Assembly (NCBI RefSeq): GCF_004342425.1
Contig: NZ_SLWQ01000001.1
Span: 887,280-951,279, forward strand
From: Dokdonella fugitiva
GTDB taxonomy: Bacteria > Pseudomonadota > Gammaproteobacteria > Xanthomonadales > Rhodanobacteraceae
Length of the DNA stretch: 64,000 bases
Direction of reading: 5' to 3'
In this document: positions 28,372-38,330 of the stretch, in pieces
Numbering within the stretch: position 1 is the stretch's first letter
Layout of the letters: every line of letters begins with the position of its first letter
Program-made: the position numbers and the translations under genes
Notes under the pieces: model-generated
The model's database searches: none
Told to the model about the DNA's origin: nothing
Seen by the model: the letters and a program-made list of their open reading frames with translations, nothing else

Positions 28372-29346
28372 TCAACGCGGCCGGCGCGAGCGACCGCGCG
28401 TGGATTTCGCGCCTGGCTTGCGCGCGCGCGCGGCCTTCTTCTCCGGCGTCGCCCGCGCGCCGGCGAGCGCCGGCATGCGCACGCCGCGCAGGCTCGCCGC
28501 CGGTACCTGCGGCGTGCGCCCGGCGCGTGCGTCGAGTTCCTCCATCCAGCGCTGCGCGACGCGTTCCCAGCCGGCGGCGGTGAAGTGGATCTCGTCGTGC
28601 CAGAACGACGCGGGCATCGCCGCGACGACCGGCCGCAGGTCGAAATAGGTGACGCCGGGCAAGGCCGCGATGCGCGCATTGAAGCGGTTCATGACCTCGT
28701 CGACGATCGCGCGTGCATGCACCGCGTCGAGGCCGCAGTGCTGCAACAGCCACGGCCCGACCCACGGGCCGATGCCGAGCAGCGGCAGCCAGGTCGAGCC
28801 CGGCTCGAGCGTCGGGATGATCGGCCCGTAGCCGTTGGTGAGCACGGGTGCGCTGCCGGGCACGAGGCGCGCTAGCAGGGCGCTCCAGCGGCTGGCGATC
28901 TGGTCGAAGATCGCGTCGAGCGCGGCAGCGTCGATCGTCGCCTCGCCGTCGCCGCCGCTGACGTAGCTCTGGATCTTCGGGATGAAATCGTTGCCGCCGC
29001 CGCTGACCATGAACGCGTCGAACGCGAACGGGCGCTGCTGGCGCGCGAACTCGCTGCGCACGTAATCGAGCGCGACGAGGTCGTGGTCGCCCGGCATCTG
29101 CTTCATCTCGAAGCCGACCTTGGCGATCGACAGCACGTTGAAGCCCGGGTGCGTCGGATCGATCGCACGCACCCAGTCGTCGTCGTTGAGCAGGTTGACG
29201 ACCGACGCGCCGCGCCACCAGCCACCCGGCGCGGCGAGCCAGGAATCGCCGGTCGCGAACACCTTGATCGCCCTGCTGCGGCTCTTGCAGCGGGCGAGGA
29301 ACAGGTCGCAGCGATCGAGCGGATACTCGCGGATCGGACCGGCCAT
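28372..29346 (-). CDS. SGNH-type hydrolase-like protein
   Basis: 324 aa. The SGNH blocks are recognisable: GDS with Ser35 (KVFATGDSWL), a Gly block, the Asn block SGGGNDF and the C-terminal Asp-x-x-His block WHDEIHFTAAGW. These predict a Ser-Asp-His esterase/lipase fold. There is no signal peptide, and the C-terminus is a ~35-residue Lys/Arg/Ala tail. GGGAG sits 6 nt before ATG 29346. It is on the same strand as the permease upstream (52-nt gap). Substrate unknown. Confidence 0.72.
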   Translation of the reverse strand: MAGPIREYPLDRCDLFLARCKSRSRAIKVFATGDSWLAAPGGWWRGASVVNLLNDDDWVRAIDPTHPGFNVLSIAKVGFEMKQMPGDHDLVALDYVRSEFARQQRPFAFDAFMVSGGGNDFIPKIQSYVSGGDGEATIDAAALDAIFDQIASRWSALLARLVPGSAPVLTNGYGPIIPTLEPGSTWLPLLGIGPWVGPWLLQHCGLDAVHARAIVDEVMNRFNARIAALPGVTYFDLRPVVAAMPASFWHDEIHFTAAGWERVAQRWMEELDARAGRTPQVPAASLRGVRMPALAGARATPEKKAARARKPGAKSTRGRSRRPR

Positions 29347-29398
29347 GGCGCACTCCCGCGCCGGCGCGGTGCCGACGCGTATACGAGTGTACCGCGCC

Positions 29399-30835
29399 TC
29401 AGCGCGGCGGCGCGAGGCGGCTGTGGCGGATGCCCCAGGCGAAATAGATGACGAGGCCGAGCGCGACCCAGCCGACGAACACGGCCCAGGTGATCGCGGC
29501 GAGCTCGGACAGCAGCCAGACCGAAAACACGATGCCGATCACCGGCACGACCGGCACCCACGGCGTGCGGAACGCGCGCGGCAGGTCAGGCTTGCGCCGG
29601 CGCAGGATCAGCACCGCGCTGCAGATCACGATGAACGCCGACAGCACGCCGATGTTGACGAGCTTGGCCACCTCGCCGAGCGGGAACAGGCCGGCGACGA
29701 GCGCGGTGAAGAGGCCGAGTGCGAGCGTCGGGCGGTGCGGCGTGCCATAGCTCGGATGCACCTTGGCGAACCAGGCCGGCAGCAGGCCGTCGCGCGACAG
29801 CGCGAACCAGATGCGTGCCGCGGCGAGCATGAAGGCGAAGATCACGCTGAGGATGCTCGCCACCGCGGTGGCCGAGATCGCCGCGCCGATCCACTTCATG
29901 CCGAGCGCCTGGAACGCGTGCGCGACCGGCGCGTCGTTGCCGAGCTGGGTGTAGGAGACCATGCCGGTGAGTACGAGCGTGATCGTGATGTAGAGCGTCA
30001 TCGACACGCCGAGCGAGAGCAGGATCGCGCGCGGCAAGTCGCGCTGCGGGTCCTTCGCTTCCTCCGCCGCGGTGGTCAGCGTGTCGTAGCCGAACACCGC
30101 GAAGAAGACGACCGCGGCGGCGGTGACGACGCCCTGCCAGCCGTAATGGCCGACGCCGTCGGCGCCGACGACGCGCTCGGGCACGAACGGATGCCAGTTC
30201 GCCGGGTCGACGTGGAAGGCGCCGACGCCGATCACGACGACGACCGCGACCACCTTGATCGCGACGATCAGCGTGTTCGCACGCGCGCCCCACTCGGTGC
30301 GCATCGTCAGCAGCAGCGCGACCGCCATCGCGACGAGCGCGGCGATGAGGTTGAACACGCGGCCGTCGCCCGAGTGCGGCGCGCCGCGCAAGGCCTCGGG
30401 CAGGTGCAGGCCGAACGCGTCGAGGAGGTTCAGCACGTAGCCGGACCAGCCGCTCGCGACCGCGGCGACGATGAGCGCGTATTCGAGCAGCAGGTCCCAG
30501 CCGATCAGCCAGGCGACGAGTTCGCCGAGCGTCGCGTAGCTGTAGGTGTAGGCGCTGCCGGTGACCGGGATGAGGCCGGCGAACTCGGCGTAGCACAGCG
30601 CCGCGGCGGCGCTTGCGATGCCGGCGATGATGAACGAGAGCGCGACCGCCGGGCCCGCGTTCGCGGCGGCCTGCTGGCCGGCAAGCACGAAGATGCCGAC
30701 GCCGATGATGCCGCCGAGGCCGATCGCGGTGAGCTGCCAGACGCCGAGCACGCGGCGGAAGTCGCGACGCGAGCCGAGCTCGGCCTGCAGCTGTTCGATC
30801 GGCTTGTGACGCGTCAGTTGCGCGAGCAGGCTCAT
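29399..30835 (-). CDS. APC-family amino acid permease
   Basis: 478 aa with about 12 transmembrane segments and the APC/cationic amino-acid-transporter signature GLGGIIGVGIFVLAG near residue 45. Further markers are YAEFAGLIPVTGSAYTYSY in TM3 and FFAVFGYDTLTTAAEEAKDPQRDLPRAI in TM6, which places it with the bacterial CAT/YfnA-type permeases. I chose ATG 30835 (MSLLAQLTRHK); the upstream open extension is not family-like. Transported amino acid unknown. Confidence 0.88.
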   Translation of the reverse strand: MSLLAQLTRHKPIEQLQAELGSRRDFRRVLGVWQLTAIGLGGIIGVGIFVLAGQQAAANAGPAVALSFIIAGIASAAAALCYAEFAGLIPVTGSAYTYSYATLGELVAWLIGWDLLLEYALIVAAVASGWSGYVLNLLDAFGLHLPEALRGAPHSGDGRVFNLIAALVAMAVALLLTMRTEWGARANTLIVAIKVVAVVVVIGVGAFHVDPANWHPFVPERVVGADGVGHYGWQGVVTAAAVVFFAVFGYDTLTTAAEEAKDPQRDLPRAILLSLGVSMTLYITITLVLTGMVSYTQLGNDAPVAHAFQALGMKWIGAAISATAVASILSVIFAFMLAAARIWFALSRDGLLPAWFAKVHPSYGTPHRPTLALGLFTALVAGLFPLGEVAKLVNIGVLSAFIVICSAVLILRRRKPDLPRAFRTPWVPVVPVIGIVFSVWLLSELAAITWAVFVGWVALGLVIYFAWGIRHSRLAPPR

Positions 30836-30949
30836 GCGGCATTCCCCTGGACGGAAGCGCCGATCATAGCCGCAACGCCGCCTGGCGCTCAGGGCGCACT
30901 GCAGCACGCGGCATGCGCCGCGCGCGAACGCCGGCCCCGCGGGCTGCGC

Positions 30950-32431
30950 TCAGCCGTCGAAGCCGTCGACGAAGATCTCGTCGATGATCGACACGCCGAG
31001 CGTGCCGTCGAGGTTGAGGTTCTGCACGCGGATCGTCGCATCGTCGCCGTTGCCGCCGTCCTGCCACGCGTACGCCGCGAAGCCGTCGCTGCCGACCGTG
31101 CCGGTCATGCGGCCGGTATAGCGGTCGGTCTTCACCGCGACGGTGTGCGTCGCCCAGACGTAGTCGCCCGCGGCGTCGAGGCGCGCGACGGTCAACGGCT
31201 GGTTCGCGGCCGGGATCGCGCCGGTGACCCAGCCCGCGAGCACGCCATCCGGCGTCGGCAAGGCGGTCAGCTGCGAGATCACGTGCGTGCCGTCGGTCGC
31301 ATCGGTGAGTGGCACGAGCACCTTGCCGGTGTCGCCCCAGGCGCGCGCGCCGCTGCTGTCGATTCGCTGCGCCGAGACGCCGTCGTAATCGGCGCCGCCG
31401 GAATTGAGGTAGTCGTTCCAGACCACGTAGATGCTGCCGCTCGCGGCGTCCCAGCTCGCCACGGTGCCGAGGTGCGCGCTCGTGGTGTCGGTCGTCGCGA
31501 GCACGCCGTCGGTGCCGAGCAGCAGGTTGCCGTCCGCATCGATGTGCTGCACGCGCGCGTTCTGCACGAGCCCGATCGCATCGTAATCCCAGAACACGCC
31601 GCCGCCCGCGCCGTCGGCGATGGAGGGCGGGTAGTAGCCGGCCTGCAGGTTGCCGACGCCGAACACCCGCACCGCGGTGCCGCCTCCCCACTGCGGAGCG
31701 CCGTCGGCCGCGGCGAGCTTCTGCGCGCGCAGGATGCGCGTCGGACCGTTCTGGTTCGACCACGACACGATCGCATCGCCGCCGAGGCCGGGCTGCACGC
31801 CACCGAGCAGCTTGACCCCACCCGGCTGGTCCAGCAGCACGCCGTTTGCCGCCCATAGCGCGTTGCCGGCGGGATCGAGCTTCTGCGCGCGCACGCCGCC
31901 ATCGGCGGACCAGGCGACGACGATGTCGCCGTCGGTGGTCGCCGTGACGTAGGCGTTGTAGACCGCTTCGGTCGATGCGGGTGCGGACACGGTGAGGCCA
32001 TTCGCGCCCCACGCGGGCGTGCCGTCGGCGAGCACCCTACTCACTGCGATGTGTTCGTCGTCGGCGCCGTTGGCGCAGCAGTTGAACGATACGTAGGCGT
32101 TGCCCGCCGCATCGACGGCGAGGCCGTAGTCGTACGTGAAGCTGTAGTCGCGGTCGGCGACGAGCACGCCGTCGTGCGGCCAGAGCTCGTGGCCACCCGC
32201 ATCGAGACGTTGCAGGCGAACGTCGTAGCCGCTCGCATCGGCGAACCAGCTCACGTAGAAGCCGCCGTCCGGCGCGGCGACGATCTTCGGCTGCGTCGTG
32301 CCGCCGGCGGCGTCACCGACGACGAGGTTGTCCGCCGCGTCGGACGACCATTGCGCGTGCCCGGCCGCGGCGAACGAACCGGCGAGTGCGAGGAATGCGA
32401 GGCGGAGCGTGAACAGGGATCCCGGCTTCAT
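30950..32431 (-). CDS. exported beta-repeat protein with IFxDGFD tail
   Basis: 493 aa. Signal peptide MKPGSLFTLRLAFLALAGSFAAAGHAQ. The mature protein is a series of repeats of about 50-55 residues with the pattern ALW/AW-x-NG-V-x(n)-VVSW (ELWPHDGVLV, PAWGANGLTV, ALWAANGVLL, PQWGGGTAV, RAWGDTGKVL), resembling a propeller of 'dinucleotide/data report' repeats seen in secreted proteins. It ends IIDEIFVDGFDG, the shared tail. Start ATG 32431 follows GGGAGAG. There is no regulator gene beside it. Confidence 0.78.
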   Translation of the reverse strand: MKPGSLFTLRLAFLALAGSFAAAGHAQWSSDAADNLVVGDAAGGTTQPKIVAAPDGGFYVSWFADASGYDVRLQRLDAGGHELWPHDGVLVADRDYSFTYDYGLAVDAAGNAYVSFNCCANGADDEHIAVSRVLADGTPAWGANGLTVSAPASTEAVYNAYVTATTDGDIVVAWSADGGVRAQKLDPAGNALWAANGVLLDQPGGVKLLGGVQPGLGGDAIVSWSNQNGPTRILRAQKLAAADGAPQWGGGTAVRVFGVGNLQAGYYPPSIADGAGGGVFWDYDAIGLVQNARVQHIDADGNLLLGTDGVLATTDTTSAHLGTVASWDAASGSIYVVWNDYLNSGGADYDGVSAQRIDSSGARAWGDTGKVLVPLTDATDGTHVISQLTALPTPDGVLAGWVTGAIPAANQPLTVARLDAAGDYVWATHTVAVKTDRYTGRMTGTVGSDGFAAYAWQDGGNGDDATIRVQNLNLDGTLGVSIIDEIFVDGFDG

Positions 32432-32803
32432 GGCGATCTCTCCCGGAGGCAGGGCGGCGCATGCGCCGTCGGAAAATGCGCGGAACCCGCGTTCCGCGAT
32501 CGGACACGGCATTGTGTCCCGTTCACGCGCGCGCGCAAGCGGCGCGCCAGGCGCCGTCGGCCTGCGCACGCGGACTTAGGGTCGCGGGCCGAGTTGGCGC
32601 GCGAGCCCGAGGCCGAGCGACGGCAGTCCGTTGGCGGGAACGCGATCGCACCGATCGAGGCCGCGCGAAGAACCCCCCGCTGAATCCGGACCGCGGCGCA
32701 CGTGTCCGCCGACTGAACATTCAGCGCGCGTTTCTTGCGGCGCGCCGCGCGGGAGTGGGCTAATCGCCGACGTCGCATTCCCATCGATCATCGAGGAGGC
32801 ACC
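32432..32803. promoter_or_regulatory. divergent intergenic region with two inverted repeats
   Basis: 372 nt between two divergent exported-protein genes. It holds GCGGAAC-4-GTTCCGC (32480-32497) and, 4 nt on, GGACAC-6-GTGTCC (32502-32519). Both lie 50-90 nt upstream of the 30950-32431 gene and could be regulator sites or leader hairpins for it. The remainder shows no gene; an ORF crossing it has no ribosome site. Confidence 0.4.
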
Positions 32804-33211
32804 ATGCACATGTTCATCCACCGCGCCACGCAGCTCGCCCTCGCGGCCTCGTTCGTCGCCGCGCCCGCCTTCGCGCAAACCGATCTCGAGGCGAAGATGA
32901 AGGGCGACGACCGGCCGTCGGATTCGCAGGTCGAGCTGCGCAATCAATCGCGATGGTCGCTGCAGGAGCTCTATTTCGCGCCGGTCGGCAGCGATCACTG
33001 GGGCCCGAACCAGCTCGGCCGCCATTCCGTTCACCCGGACGGTACGTTCACGCTGACCGGCATCGCCTGCGACAAGTACGACGTGAAGATGGTCGACGAC
33101 GACGACAACGAATGCATCGTGCGCGACGTCTCGCTGTGCGGCGCCGACCGCATCTGGCGCATCGACAACCGCGACCTCGCGCGTTGCCAGGCGCGCACCA
33201 ACCGCGACTGA
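32804..33211 (+). CDS. small secreted protein
   Basis: 135 aa. GAGGAGG 4 nt before ATG 32804 and a signal peptide (MHMFIHRATQLALAASFVAAPAFAQ) make the start secure. The mature domain has LRNQSRWSLQELYFAPVGSDHWGPNQLG and four cysteines (IACDKY, NECIV, SLCGA, ARCQA), probably a disulfide-bonded beta fold. The pattern is common among secreted hypotheticals in proteobacteria; function unknown. Confidence 0.8.
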   Translation: MHMFIHRATQLALAASFVAAPAFAQTDLEAKMKGDDRPSDSQVELRNQSRWSLQELYFAPVGSDHWGPNQLGRHSVHPDGTFTLTGIACDKYDVKMVDDDDNECIVRDVSLCGADRIWRIDNRDLARCQARTNRD

Positions 33212-33242
33212 CGCGCACGGTTGGCCCCGGGCGTTGCGCGGG

Positions 33243-34883
33243 TCAGCGCGACTTGCTGCGCCGCCGCGCGCTGAGCTCTTCCGGCGCGGCGAACGTATCC
33301 GGCCGCGCGACGCGCCAGAAGCGCTGGAACACCGCGTGCTCGGGCACGTCGCCGCCGAGCAGTTCGCCCGGTTCGAGGAAGCGGTAGAGCGATGCGAGCG
33401 AACGCACCTGGTTCGACGAGATGCGCCGGATCACGTGTTCCGGCCCGAGTTCGGACGGATGCTCGAGGCCGGCCGCCTGCAACAGTTCCTTCAGCGCGCG
33501 CAGCGTGTTGTCGTGGAAGCTCGCCACGCGCGCGGCCTTGTCCGGCACGTCGAGCTTGTTCCAGCGGCGCGGGTCCTGCGTCGCGACGCCGGTCGGGCAC
33601 CGGTCGGTATGGCAGCTCTGCGACTGGATGCAGCCGAGCGCGAACATGAATCCGCGCGCGGCGTTGCACCAGTCGGCGCCGATCGCGAGCGTGCGCGCGA
33701 GATCGAGCGCGGTGATCACCTTGCCGCTCGCGCCGATGCGGATGCGCTCGCGCAGGTCGAGGCCGACCAGGGTGTTGTGCACGAGCATGAGCGCCTCGCG
33801 CAGCGGCGCGCCGACGTGGTCGGTGAATTCGAGCGGCGCCGCGCCGGTGCCACCTTCGCCGCCGTCGACGACGATGAAATCGGGCAGGATGCCGGTCGTC
33901 GTCATCGCCTTGGCGATGCCGAACCATTCCCACGGATGGCCGATCGCGAGCTTGAAGCCGGTCGGCTTGCCGCCCGAGAGTTCGCGCAGGCGCGCCACGA
34001 AGTGCAACAGGCCCTCGGGCGTGTCGAACGCGGAATGGCGCGCCGGCGAGATGCAGTCCTCGCCCATCGCGACGCCGCGCGTCGCGGCGATCTCCGCGCT
34101 CACCTTCGGCGCCGGCAGGACGCCGCCGTGGCCGGGCTTGGCGCCCTGCGAGAGCTTGATCTCGATCATCCTCACCTGGTCGAGCACCGCCTTCTCGGCG
34201 AACCTCGCCTCGCTGAAAACCCCGGCGCGCTCGCACGCGCCGAAGTAGCCGGAACCGAGTTCCCAGACGATGTCGCCGCCGTTCTCGCGGTGATAGGCCG
34301 ACAGCGAGCCCTCGCCGGTGTCGTGGTAGAAGCGGCCGCGGCGCGCACCCTCGTTCAGCGCGCGGATCGCGTTCGGCGAGATCGCGCCGAAGCTCATCGC
34401 CGAGATGTTGAACACGCTCGCCGAGTACGGCGCCGCGCACTGCGTGCCGACGTCGATGCGGAAGTCGTGGTCGTCGATTCGGCTCGGCCGGATCGAATGG
34501 TTGAGCCATTCGTAGCGCTCGGCGTACATGTCCAGTTCGCTGCCGAACGGACGCACGTCGAGGATGTTCTTCGCGCGCTGCTTCACCACCGCGCGCTGCA
34601 CGTGCGAGAACGGCACTTCCTCGTTGTCGGACTCGACCACGTACTGGCGCAGCATCGGCCGCACGTACTCGAAGAAGAAGCGCACGTGGCAGATCAGCGG
34701 GTAGTTGCGCCGCAGGGTCGAGCGCTTCTGCGCAAGGTCGGCGAGGCCGATGACGACGAGCACGGCGCTGGCGAGCGCGACGAGGCGCACGCCGAGCCCG
34801 AGCTCCCAGCCGGCGAAGGCGAGCGCGCAGACGAGCACGCAGGCGATGAAGGCGAGATAGCGCGAGGGCAGCCACTGTTCCAT
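33243..34883 (-). CDS. FMN-binding glutamate-synthase-like membrane protein
   Basis: 546 aa. Two N-terminal membrane helices (about 10-28, 32-50) precede a GltS-like FMN barrel (about 70-520) with FNISAMSFGAISPNAI, GAKPGHGGVLPAPKVS, VVDGGEGGTGAAP and the 3Fe-4S-type cysteine run CIQSQSCHTDRCPTGVATQ. This is the stand-alone glutamate-synthase-domain family; its electron donor and substrate are unsettled, and no GltB/GltD partner is present. I chose ATG 34883 (MEQWLP), with GGAG upstream; ATG 34910 (MLRFD) has no ribosome site. Confidence 0.85.
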   Translation of the reverse strand: MEQWLPSRYLAFIACVLVCALAFAGWELGLGVRLVALASAVLVVIGLADLAQKRSTLRRNYPLICHVRFFFEYVRPMLRQYVVESDNEEVPFSHVQRAVVKQRAKNILDVRPFGSELDMYAERYEWLNHSIRPSRIDDHDFRIDVGTQCAAPYSASVFNISAMSFGAISPNAIRALNEGARRGRFYHDTGEGSLSAYHRENGGDIVWELGSGYFGACERAGVFSEARFAEKAVLDQVRMIEIKLSQGAKPGHGGVLPAPKVSAEIAATRGVAMGEDCISPARHSAFDTPEGLLHFVARLRELSGGKPTGFKLAIGHPWEWFGIAKAMTTTGILPDFIVVDGGEGGTGAAPLEFTDHVGAPLREALMLVHNTLVGLDLRERIRIGASGKVITALDLARTLAIGADWCNAARGFMFALGCIQSQSCHTDRCPTGVATQDPRRWNKLDVPDKAARVASFHDNTLRALKELLQAAGLEHPSELGPEHVIRRISSNQVRSLASLYRFLEPGELLGGDVPEHAVFQRFWRVARPDTFAAPEELSARRRSKSR

Positions 34884-34964
34884 CGGCAACTCCGGGTCGA
34901 ATCGCAGCATGAAGCGGCAGCATAGCCGGGTTCCACGCCCGCGATTGCGGGATAAACTCGGCGG

Positions 34965-36254
34965 ATGGAAGAAAGCGAGCGTCCCAAGCCGCCGCGACGG
35001 CGCAAACCGACCGAAGGCGAAGCCGCCAGCGACATGCCGGCGGCGGCACCGCGGACGCGGCGCAGCACGGCGCCTGCCGATGCCGCTGCGCCGAAGCGCG
35101 CGCCGCGCACGCGCAAGCCCGCCTCGGCCGATGCGGGCGCGCCGACGAGCGAGGGTACGCGCGCGCCGGCAGGACCCACCGCGCCGCCGGCCCGGCGCGC
35201 GGAACCACGGTCCGCCATTGCGGCGCCGGAACCCGCGCCGACGATTGCAGCCGGCGAGCCGCCGCCGATCGTGCCCTCGTTCGCGCGCAAGGTGGCACCG
35301 CCGCCGCGCGCCGCCGCGCCCGCGCGCCCGGCCGACACGTCGACGCGCAGCGCGCGCGTCATCGACTGGTTGCTCGGCTACGTGCCGGACGCGCACCGCG
35401 CGCGCATCCGCGAGTACCTCGTGCTGATGCGCCTCGACCGCCCGGTCGGCGCGCTGCTGCTGCTGTGGCCGACCTGGTGGGCGCTGTGGTTCGCGGCGAA
35501 TGACTTCCCGCCGCCGGGCGCGCTCGTGATTTTCACGCTCGGCGTGTTCGTCATGCGCAGCGCCGGCTGCGTGATCAACGACTATGCCGACCACGGCTGG
35601 CTCGACGCGCACGTCGAACGCACGCGCGGCCGGCCTATGGCGGCGGGGCGCGTGACGAAGAAGGAGGCGCTGCTGCTGTTCGCCGGCCTGCTCGCGCTCG
35701 CGTTCTTGCTCGTGCTTTTCACCAATGCGCTGACGGTCAAGCTCGCCTTCGTCGGCGCCGCGCTCGCCGCGGTGTATCCGTTCACCAAGCGCGTCACCCA
35801 CCTCGCCCAGGTCGTGCTCGGCGCGGCGTTCGGCTGGTCGATCCCGATGGCGTTCGCGGCGGTGACCAACTCGCTGCCGCAGCTGTGCTGGTTGCTGTTC
35901 CTCGCCAACGTGCTGTTCTCGGTCGTCTACGACACCGAGTACGCGATGGTCGACCGCGACGAGGACATCCGCGTCGGCGCGAAGTCGACCGCGATCCTGT
36001 TCGGCGACGCCGATCGCGTGATCATCGGCGTGCTGATGGCGACGTTCCTGTTCGCGATGCTGCTCGCCGGCACGCGCGTGCACCTGCACTGGCCGTATTT
36101 CGCCGGTCTCGCCGGCGCGGCGGGCCTGTTCGGCTGGCAGCAGTGGCTGATCCGCGACCGCGCGCGCAACGCGTGCTTCGCGGCGTTCCGCAACAACAAC
36201 CTCGTCGGGTTGGTCATATGGCTCGGGTTGTTGTTCGCGTTGGCGATCCGCTGA
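34965..36254 (+). CDS. ubiA: 4-hydroxybenzoate polyprenyltransferase with long N-terminal extension
   Basis: Attaches the polyprenyl tail to 4-hydroxybenzoate in ubiquinone synthesis, in the inner membrane. Both Asp-rich motifs are intact: [10 protein letters not shown] (from residue 205) and [22 protein letters not shown]. The core (about residues 140-429) matches normal UbiA length with about 8-9 helices and [11 protein letters not shown] at the first. In addition there is a ~135-residue N-terminal Pro/Ala/Arg low-complexity segment with no hydrophobic stretch. The ATG at 34965 is the furthest in-frame start; an internal start near residue 135 (no good ribosome site seen) cannot be excluded. 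Confidence 0.93.
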   Translation: MEESERPKPPRRRKPTEGEAASDMPAAAPRTRRSTAPADAAAPKRAPRTRKPASADAGAPTSEGTRAPAGPTAPPARRAEPRSAIAAPEPAPTIAAGEPPPIVPSFARKVAPPPRAAAPARPADTSTRSARVIDWLLGYVPDAHRARIREYLVLMRLDRPVGALLLLWPTWWALWFAANDFPPPGALVIFTLGVFVMRSAGCVINDYADHGWLDAHVERTRGRPMAAGRVTKKEALLLFAGLLALAFLLVLFTNALTVKLAFVGAALAAVYPFTKRVTHLAQVVLGAAFGWSIPMAFAAVTNSLPQLCWLLFLANVLFSVVYDTEYAMVDRDEDIRVGAKSTAILFGDADRVIIGVLMATFLFAMLLAGTRVHLHWPYFAGLAGAAGLFGWQQWLIRDRARNACFAAFRNNNLVGLVIWLGLLFALAIR

Positions 36255-36459
36255 TCGGCAAGGTCGTTCGTTTCGCCGCGCCGATGGTGCGGCGTGGCGG
36301 GTGCGGTGTCCGGTGGGACAACGCGGGCCGGCGCCCCGCATGCACATGAGAATTCGCGCCGCTGCGTCCGCCTCCCCGGGATGTTCGGTGCGCACGGTTG
36401 CGACAACGCGGTCGCGGGGTGGGACGCAGCCGCGCAGCGGCGAGTCCCGCCGCGAAACG
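36255..36459. other. convergent spacer, no feature seen
   Basis: 205 nt between the 3' ends of ubiA and comF. I see no T-tract terminator and no ribosome site; the short ORFs crossing it look spurious. Confidence 0.5.
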
Positions 36460-37179
36460 TCAGCGGCGCGGCGCGCGTGCGAGGGCCCACGCGTCGACGC
36501 GTGCGACGCCGGCGCGGCGCAGCGTGCGCGCGGCTTCGTGCAGGGTCGCGCCGGTCGTCATGACGTCGTCGAACACGGCGACGTGATCGGGCCAGGCGAA
36601 GCCGGGCGCGACCGCGAACGCACCGCGCAGGTTGCGCCGGCGCATTTTCGCATCGAGGCCGGTCTGTGCGGGCGTCGAGCGCGTGCGCAGCAGCACGTCG
36701 TGGCGCAACGGCACGCCGAGCGCCCGGGCGAGCGGACGCGCGAGTTCGAGCGCCTGGTTGTAGCCGCGCGCGCGCAGGCGCCCGCCGTGCAGCGGCACCG
36801 GCACGACCAGCAGCGGCAATACAGGCGCGTCGCGCCGCGCGCACTCGACGAGCTGCTCGGCGAGCACGCGGCCGGCGGCGAGGTCGGCGTGGAACTTGAA
36901 GCGCGCTTCGAGCAGGTCGAGCGGGTGCGTGTAGCGCAGCGGCACCCACGCCGCCGCGAACGGTGGCGGTCGGGCGAGGCAGGCGCCGCAGGCGGGCGCC
37001 GGCGTCGCCAGCGGTAGCGCGCAAAGCGGGCAGCTGGGCGTGTTCGCAGCGAGGTCCGCGATGCAGCCGGCGCAGAGGTCGCGCACGCCCGCGCCCCGGC
37101 CGCCGCAGAGCAGGCAACACGGCGGCAGCAGCACGCGCAGCGCGCGCCCGATCCAGCCGTCAACCGCGAGGGTACGCAT
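36460..37179 (-). CDS. comF: ComF family protein (amidophosphoribosyltransferase-like)
   Basis: 239 aa. The N-terminus has a four-plus-four cysteine zinc-binding region ([24 protein letters not shown]). The PRTase domain holds [17 protein letters not shown] and the PRPP loop [14 protein letters not shown]. ComF proteins support uptake or processing of transforming DNA in competent bacteria. ATG 37179 has AGGAGG upstream, overlapping the region that holds the bioB promoter on the opposite strand, so comF and bioB are divergent from a shared ~110-nt region. comM (56112) is also present in the window. Confidence 0.9.
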   Translation of the reverse strand: MRTLAVDGWIGRALRVLLPPCCLLCGGRGAGVRDLCAGCIADLAANTPSCPLCALPLATPAPACGACLARPPPFAAAWVPLRYTHPLDLLEARFKFHADLAAGRVLAEQLVECARRDAPVLPLLVVPVPLHGGRLRARGYNQALELARPLARALGVPLRHDVLLRTRSTPAQTGLDAKMRRRNLRGAFAVAPGFAWPDHVAVFDDVMTTGATLHEAARTLRRAGVARVDAWALARAPRR

Positions 37180-37183
37180 GTGG

Positions 37184-37212
37184 TTGACAGCCTCCTGCCG
37201 CATGCCGAGACT
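37184..37212 (+). promoter_or_regulatory. candidate bioB operon promoter
   Basis: A perfect TTGACA (37184-37189) followed after 17 nt by GAGACT (37207-37212, 3/6 match to TATAAT). This would start transcription about 70 nt before bioB. I found no convincing BirA-type palindrome around it. Confidence 0.4.
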
Positions 37213-37288
37213 GCCGAGCCTCAATCCCGGGCACCCGCATCGGAATCGCGCCCGGCCCACCCGTCCCGTACGACTTTCCGGATTCCGC

Positions 37289-38302
37289 ATGACCGCCCTG
37301 CGCCACGACTGGACCCGCGCCGAGATCCTCGCCCTGCTCGACCTGCCGTTCGCCGACCTGCTCGCACGCGCCCAGGCCGTGCATCGCGAGCACCACGACC
37401 CGAACGCGGTGCAGGTGTCGACCCTGCTGTCGATCAAGACCGGCGGCTGCCCCGAGGACTGCGCCTACTGCCCGCAGGCGGCGCGCTACGCGACCGGCGT
37501 CGACGCGGAAAAGCTCATGGGCCTCGACGCCGTGCTCGCCAAGGCGAAGGCGGCGAAGGCCGCCGGCGCGACTCGCTTCTGCATGGGCGCGGCCTGGCGC
37601 TCGCCGAAGGACCGCGACATCCCGAAGGTCGCGGCGATGATCGGCGCGGTGAAGGCGCTCGGCATGGAAACCTGCGCGACGCTCGGCATGCTCAGCGAAC
37701 CGCAGGCGCACGCGCTCAAGGACGCCGGGCTCGACTACTACAACCACAACCTCGACAGCGCGCCCGAGTTCTACTCCGAGATCATCCACACGCGCGAGTA
37801 CCAGGACCGCCTCGACACGCTCGGCCACGTGCGCGACGCCGGCCTCAAGACCTGCTGCGGCGGCATCGTCGGCATGGGCGAATCGCGCGAGCAGCGCGCG
37901 GGGCTGCTGCATGCACTCGCGACGCTGCCCGCGCATCCGGATTCGGTGCCGATCAACCGCCTCGTGCAGGTCGCCGGCACGCCGCTCGCGGGCACGACGA
38001 TGCTCGATCCATTCGAGTTCGTGCGCACGATCGCGGCTGCGCGCATCGTCATGCCGAAGTCGATGGTGCGCCTTTCGGCCGGCCGCGCCGAGATGAGCGA
38101 CGAGTTGCAGGCGCTGTGCTTCCTCGCCGGCGCGAACTCGATCTTCTACGGCGAGAAGCTCCTCACCACCGGCAATCCCGACGTCGAGCACGACCAGGCA
38201 CTGTTCGCGCGCCTCGGCATCCACGCGCTCGACGTCGAGGTCGAATCGACCACGGTGCACGCGGATATCGTCGAGCGCTGCGCGGCCGAAGCGGCCGCCT
38301 GA
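37289..38302 (+). CDS. bioB: biotin synthase
   Basis: Radical-SAM enzyme inserting sulfur into dethiobiotin. 337 aa; the 4Fe-4S cluster ligands Cys54, Cys58 and Cys61 lie in [12 protein letters not shown]. The second-cluster region includes YYNHNLDS and [13 protein letters not shown], and the C-terminal [13 protein letters not shown] is typical. ATG 37289 is chosen by family length, since the upstream open frame is not conserved. It is first gene of bioB-bioF-bioH-bioC; bioA and bioD are not in this window. Confidence 0.97.
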   Translation: MTALRHDWTRAEILALLDLPFADLLARAQAVHREHHDPNAVQVSTLLSIKTGGCPEDCAYCPQAARYATGVDAEKLMGLDAVLAKAKAAKAAGATRFCMGAAWRSPKDRDIPKVAAMIGAVKALGMETCATLGMLSEPQAHALKDAGLDYYNHNLDSAPEFYSEIIHTREYQDRLDTLGHVRDAGLKTCCGGIVGMGESREQRAGLLHALATLPAHPDSVPINRLVQVAGTPLAGTTMLDPFEFVRTIAAARIVMPKSMVRLSAGRAEMSDELQALCFLAGANSIFYGEKLLTTGNPDVEHDQALFARLGIHALDVEVESTTVHADIVERCAAEAAA

Positions 38303-38330
38303 TCCGCGCCTGCCATCGCCGGCGACGCCG

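Noticed and set aside
35378..35908. Minus-strand ORFs inside ubiA and similar short ORFs throughout
   Set aside because: Shadows of well-supported genes on the other strand.
37170..37290. BirA operator before bioB
   Set aside because: Only a single GGTTGACA half-site is present; no matching inverted half was found at the usual spacing.
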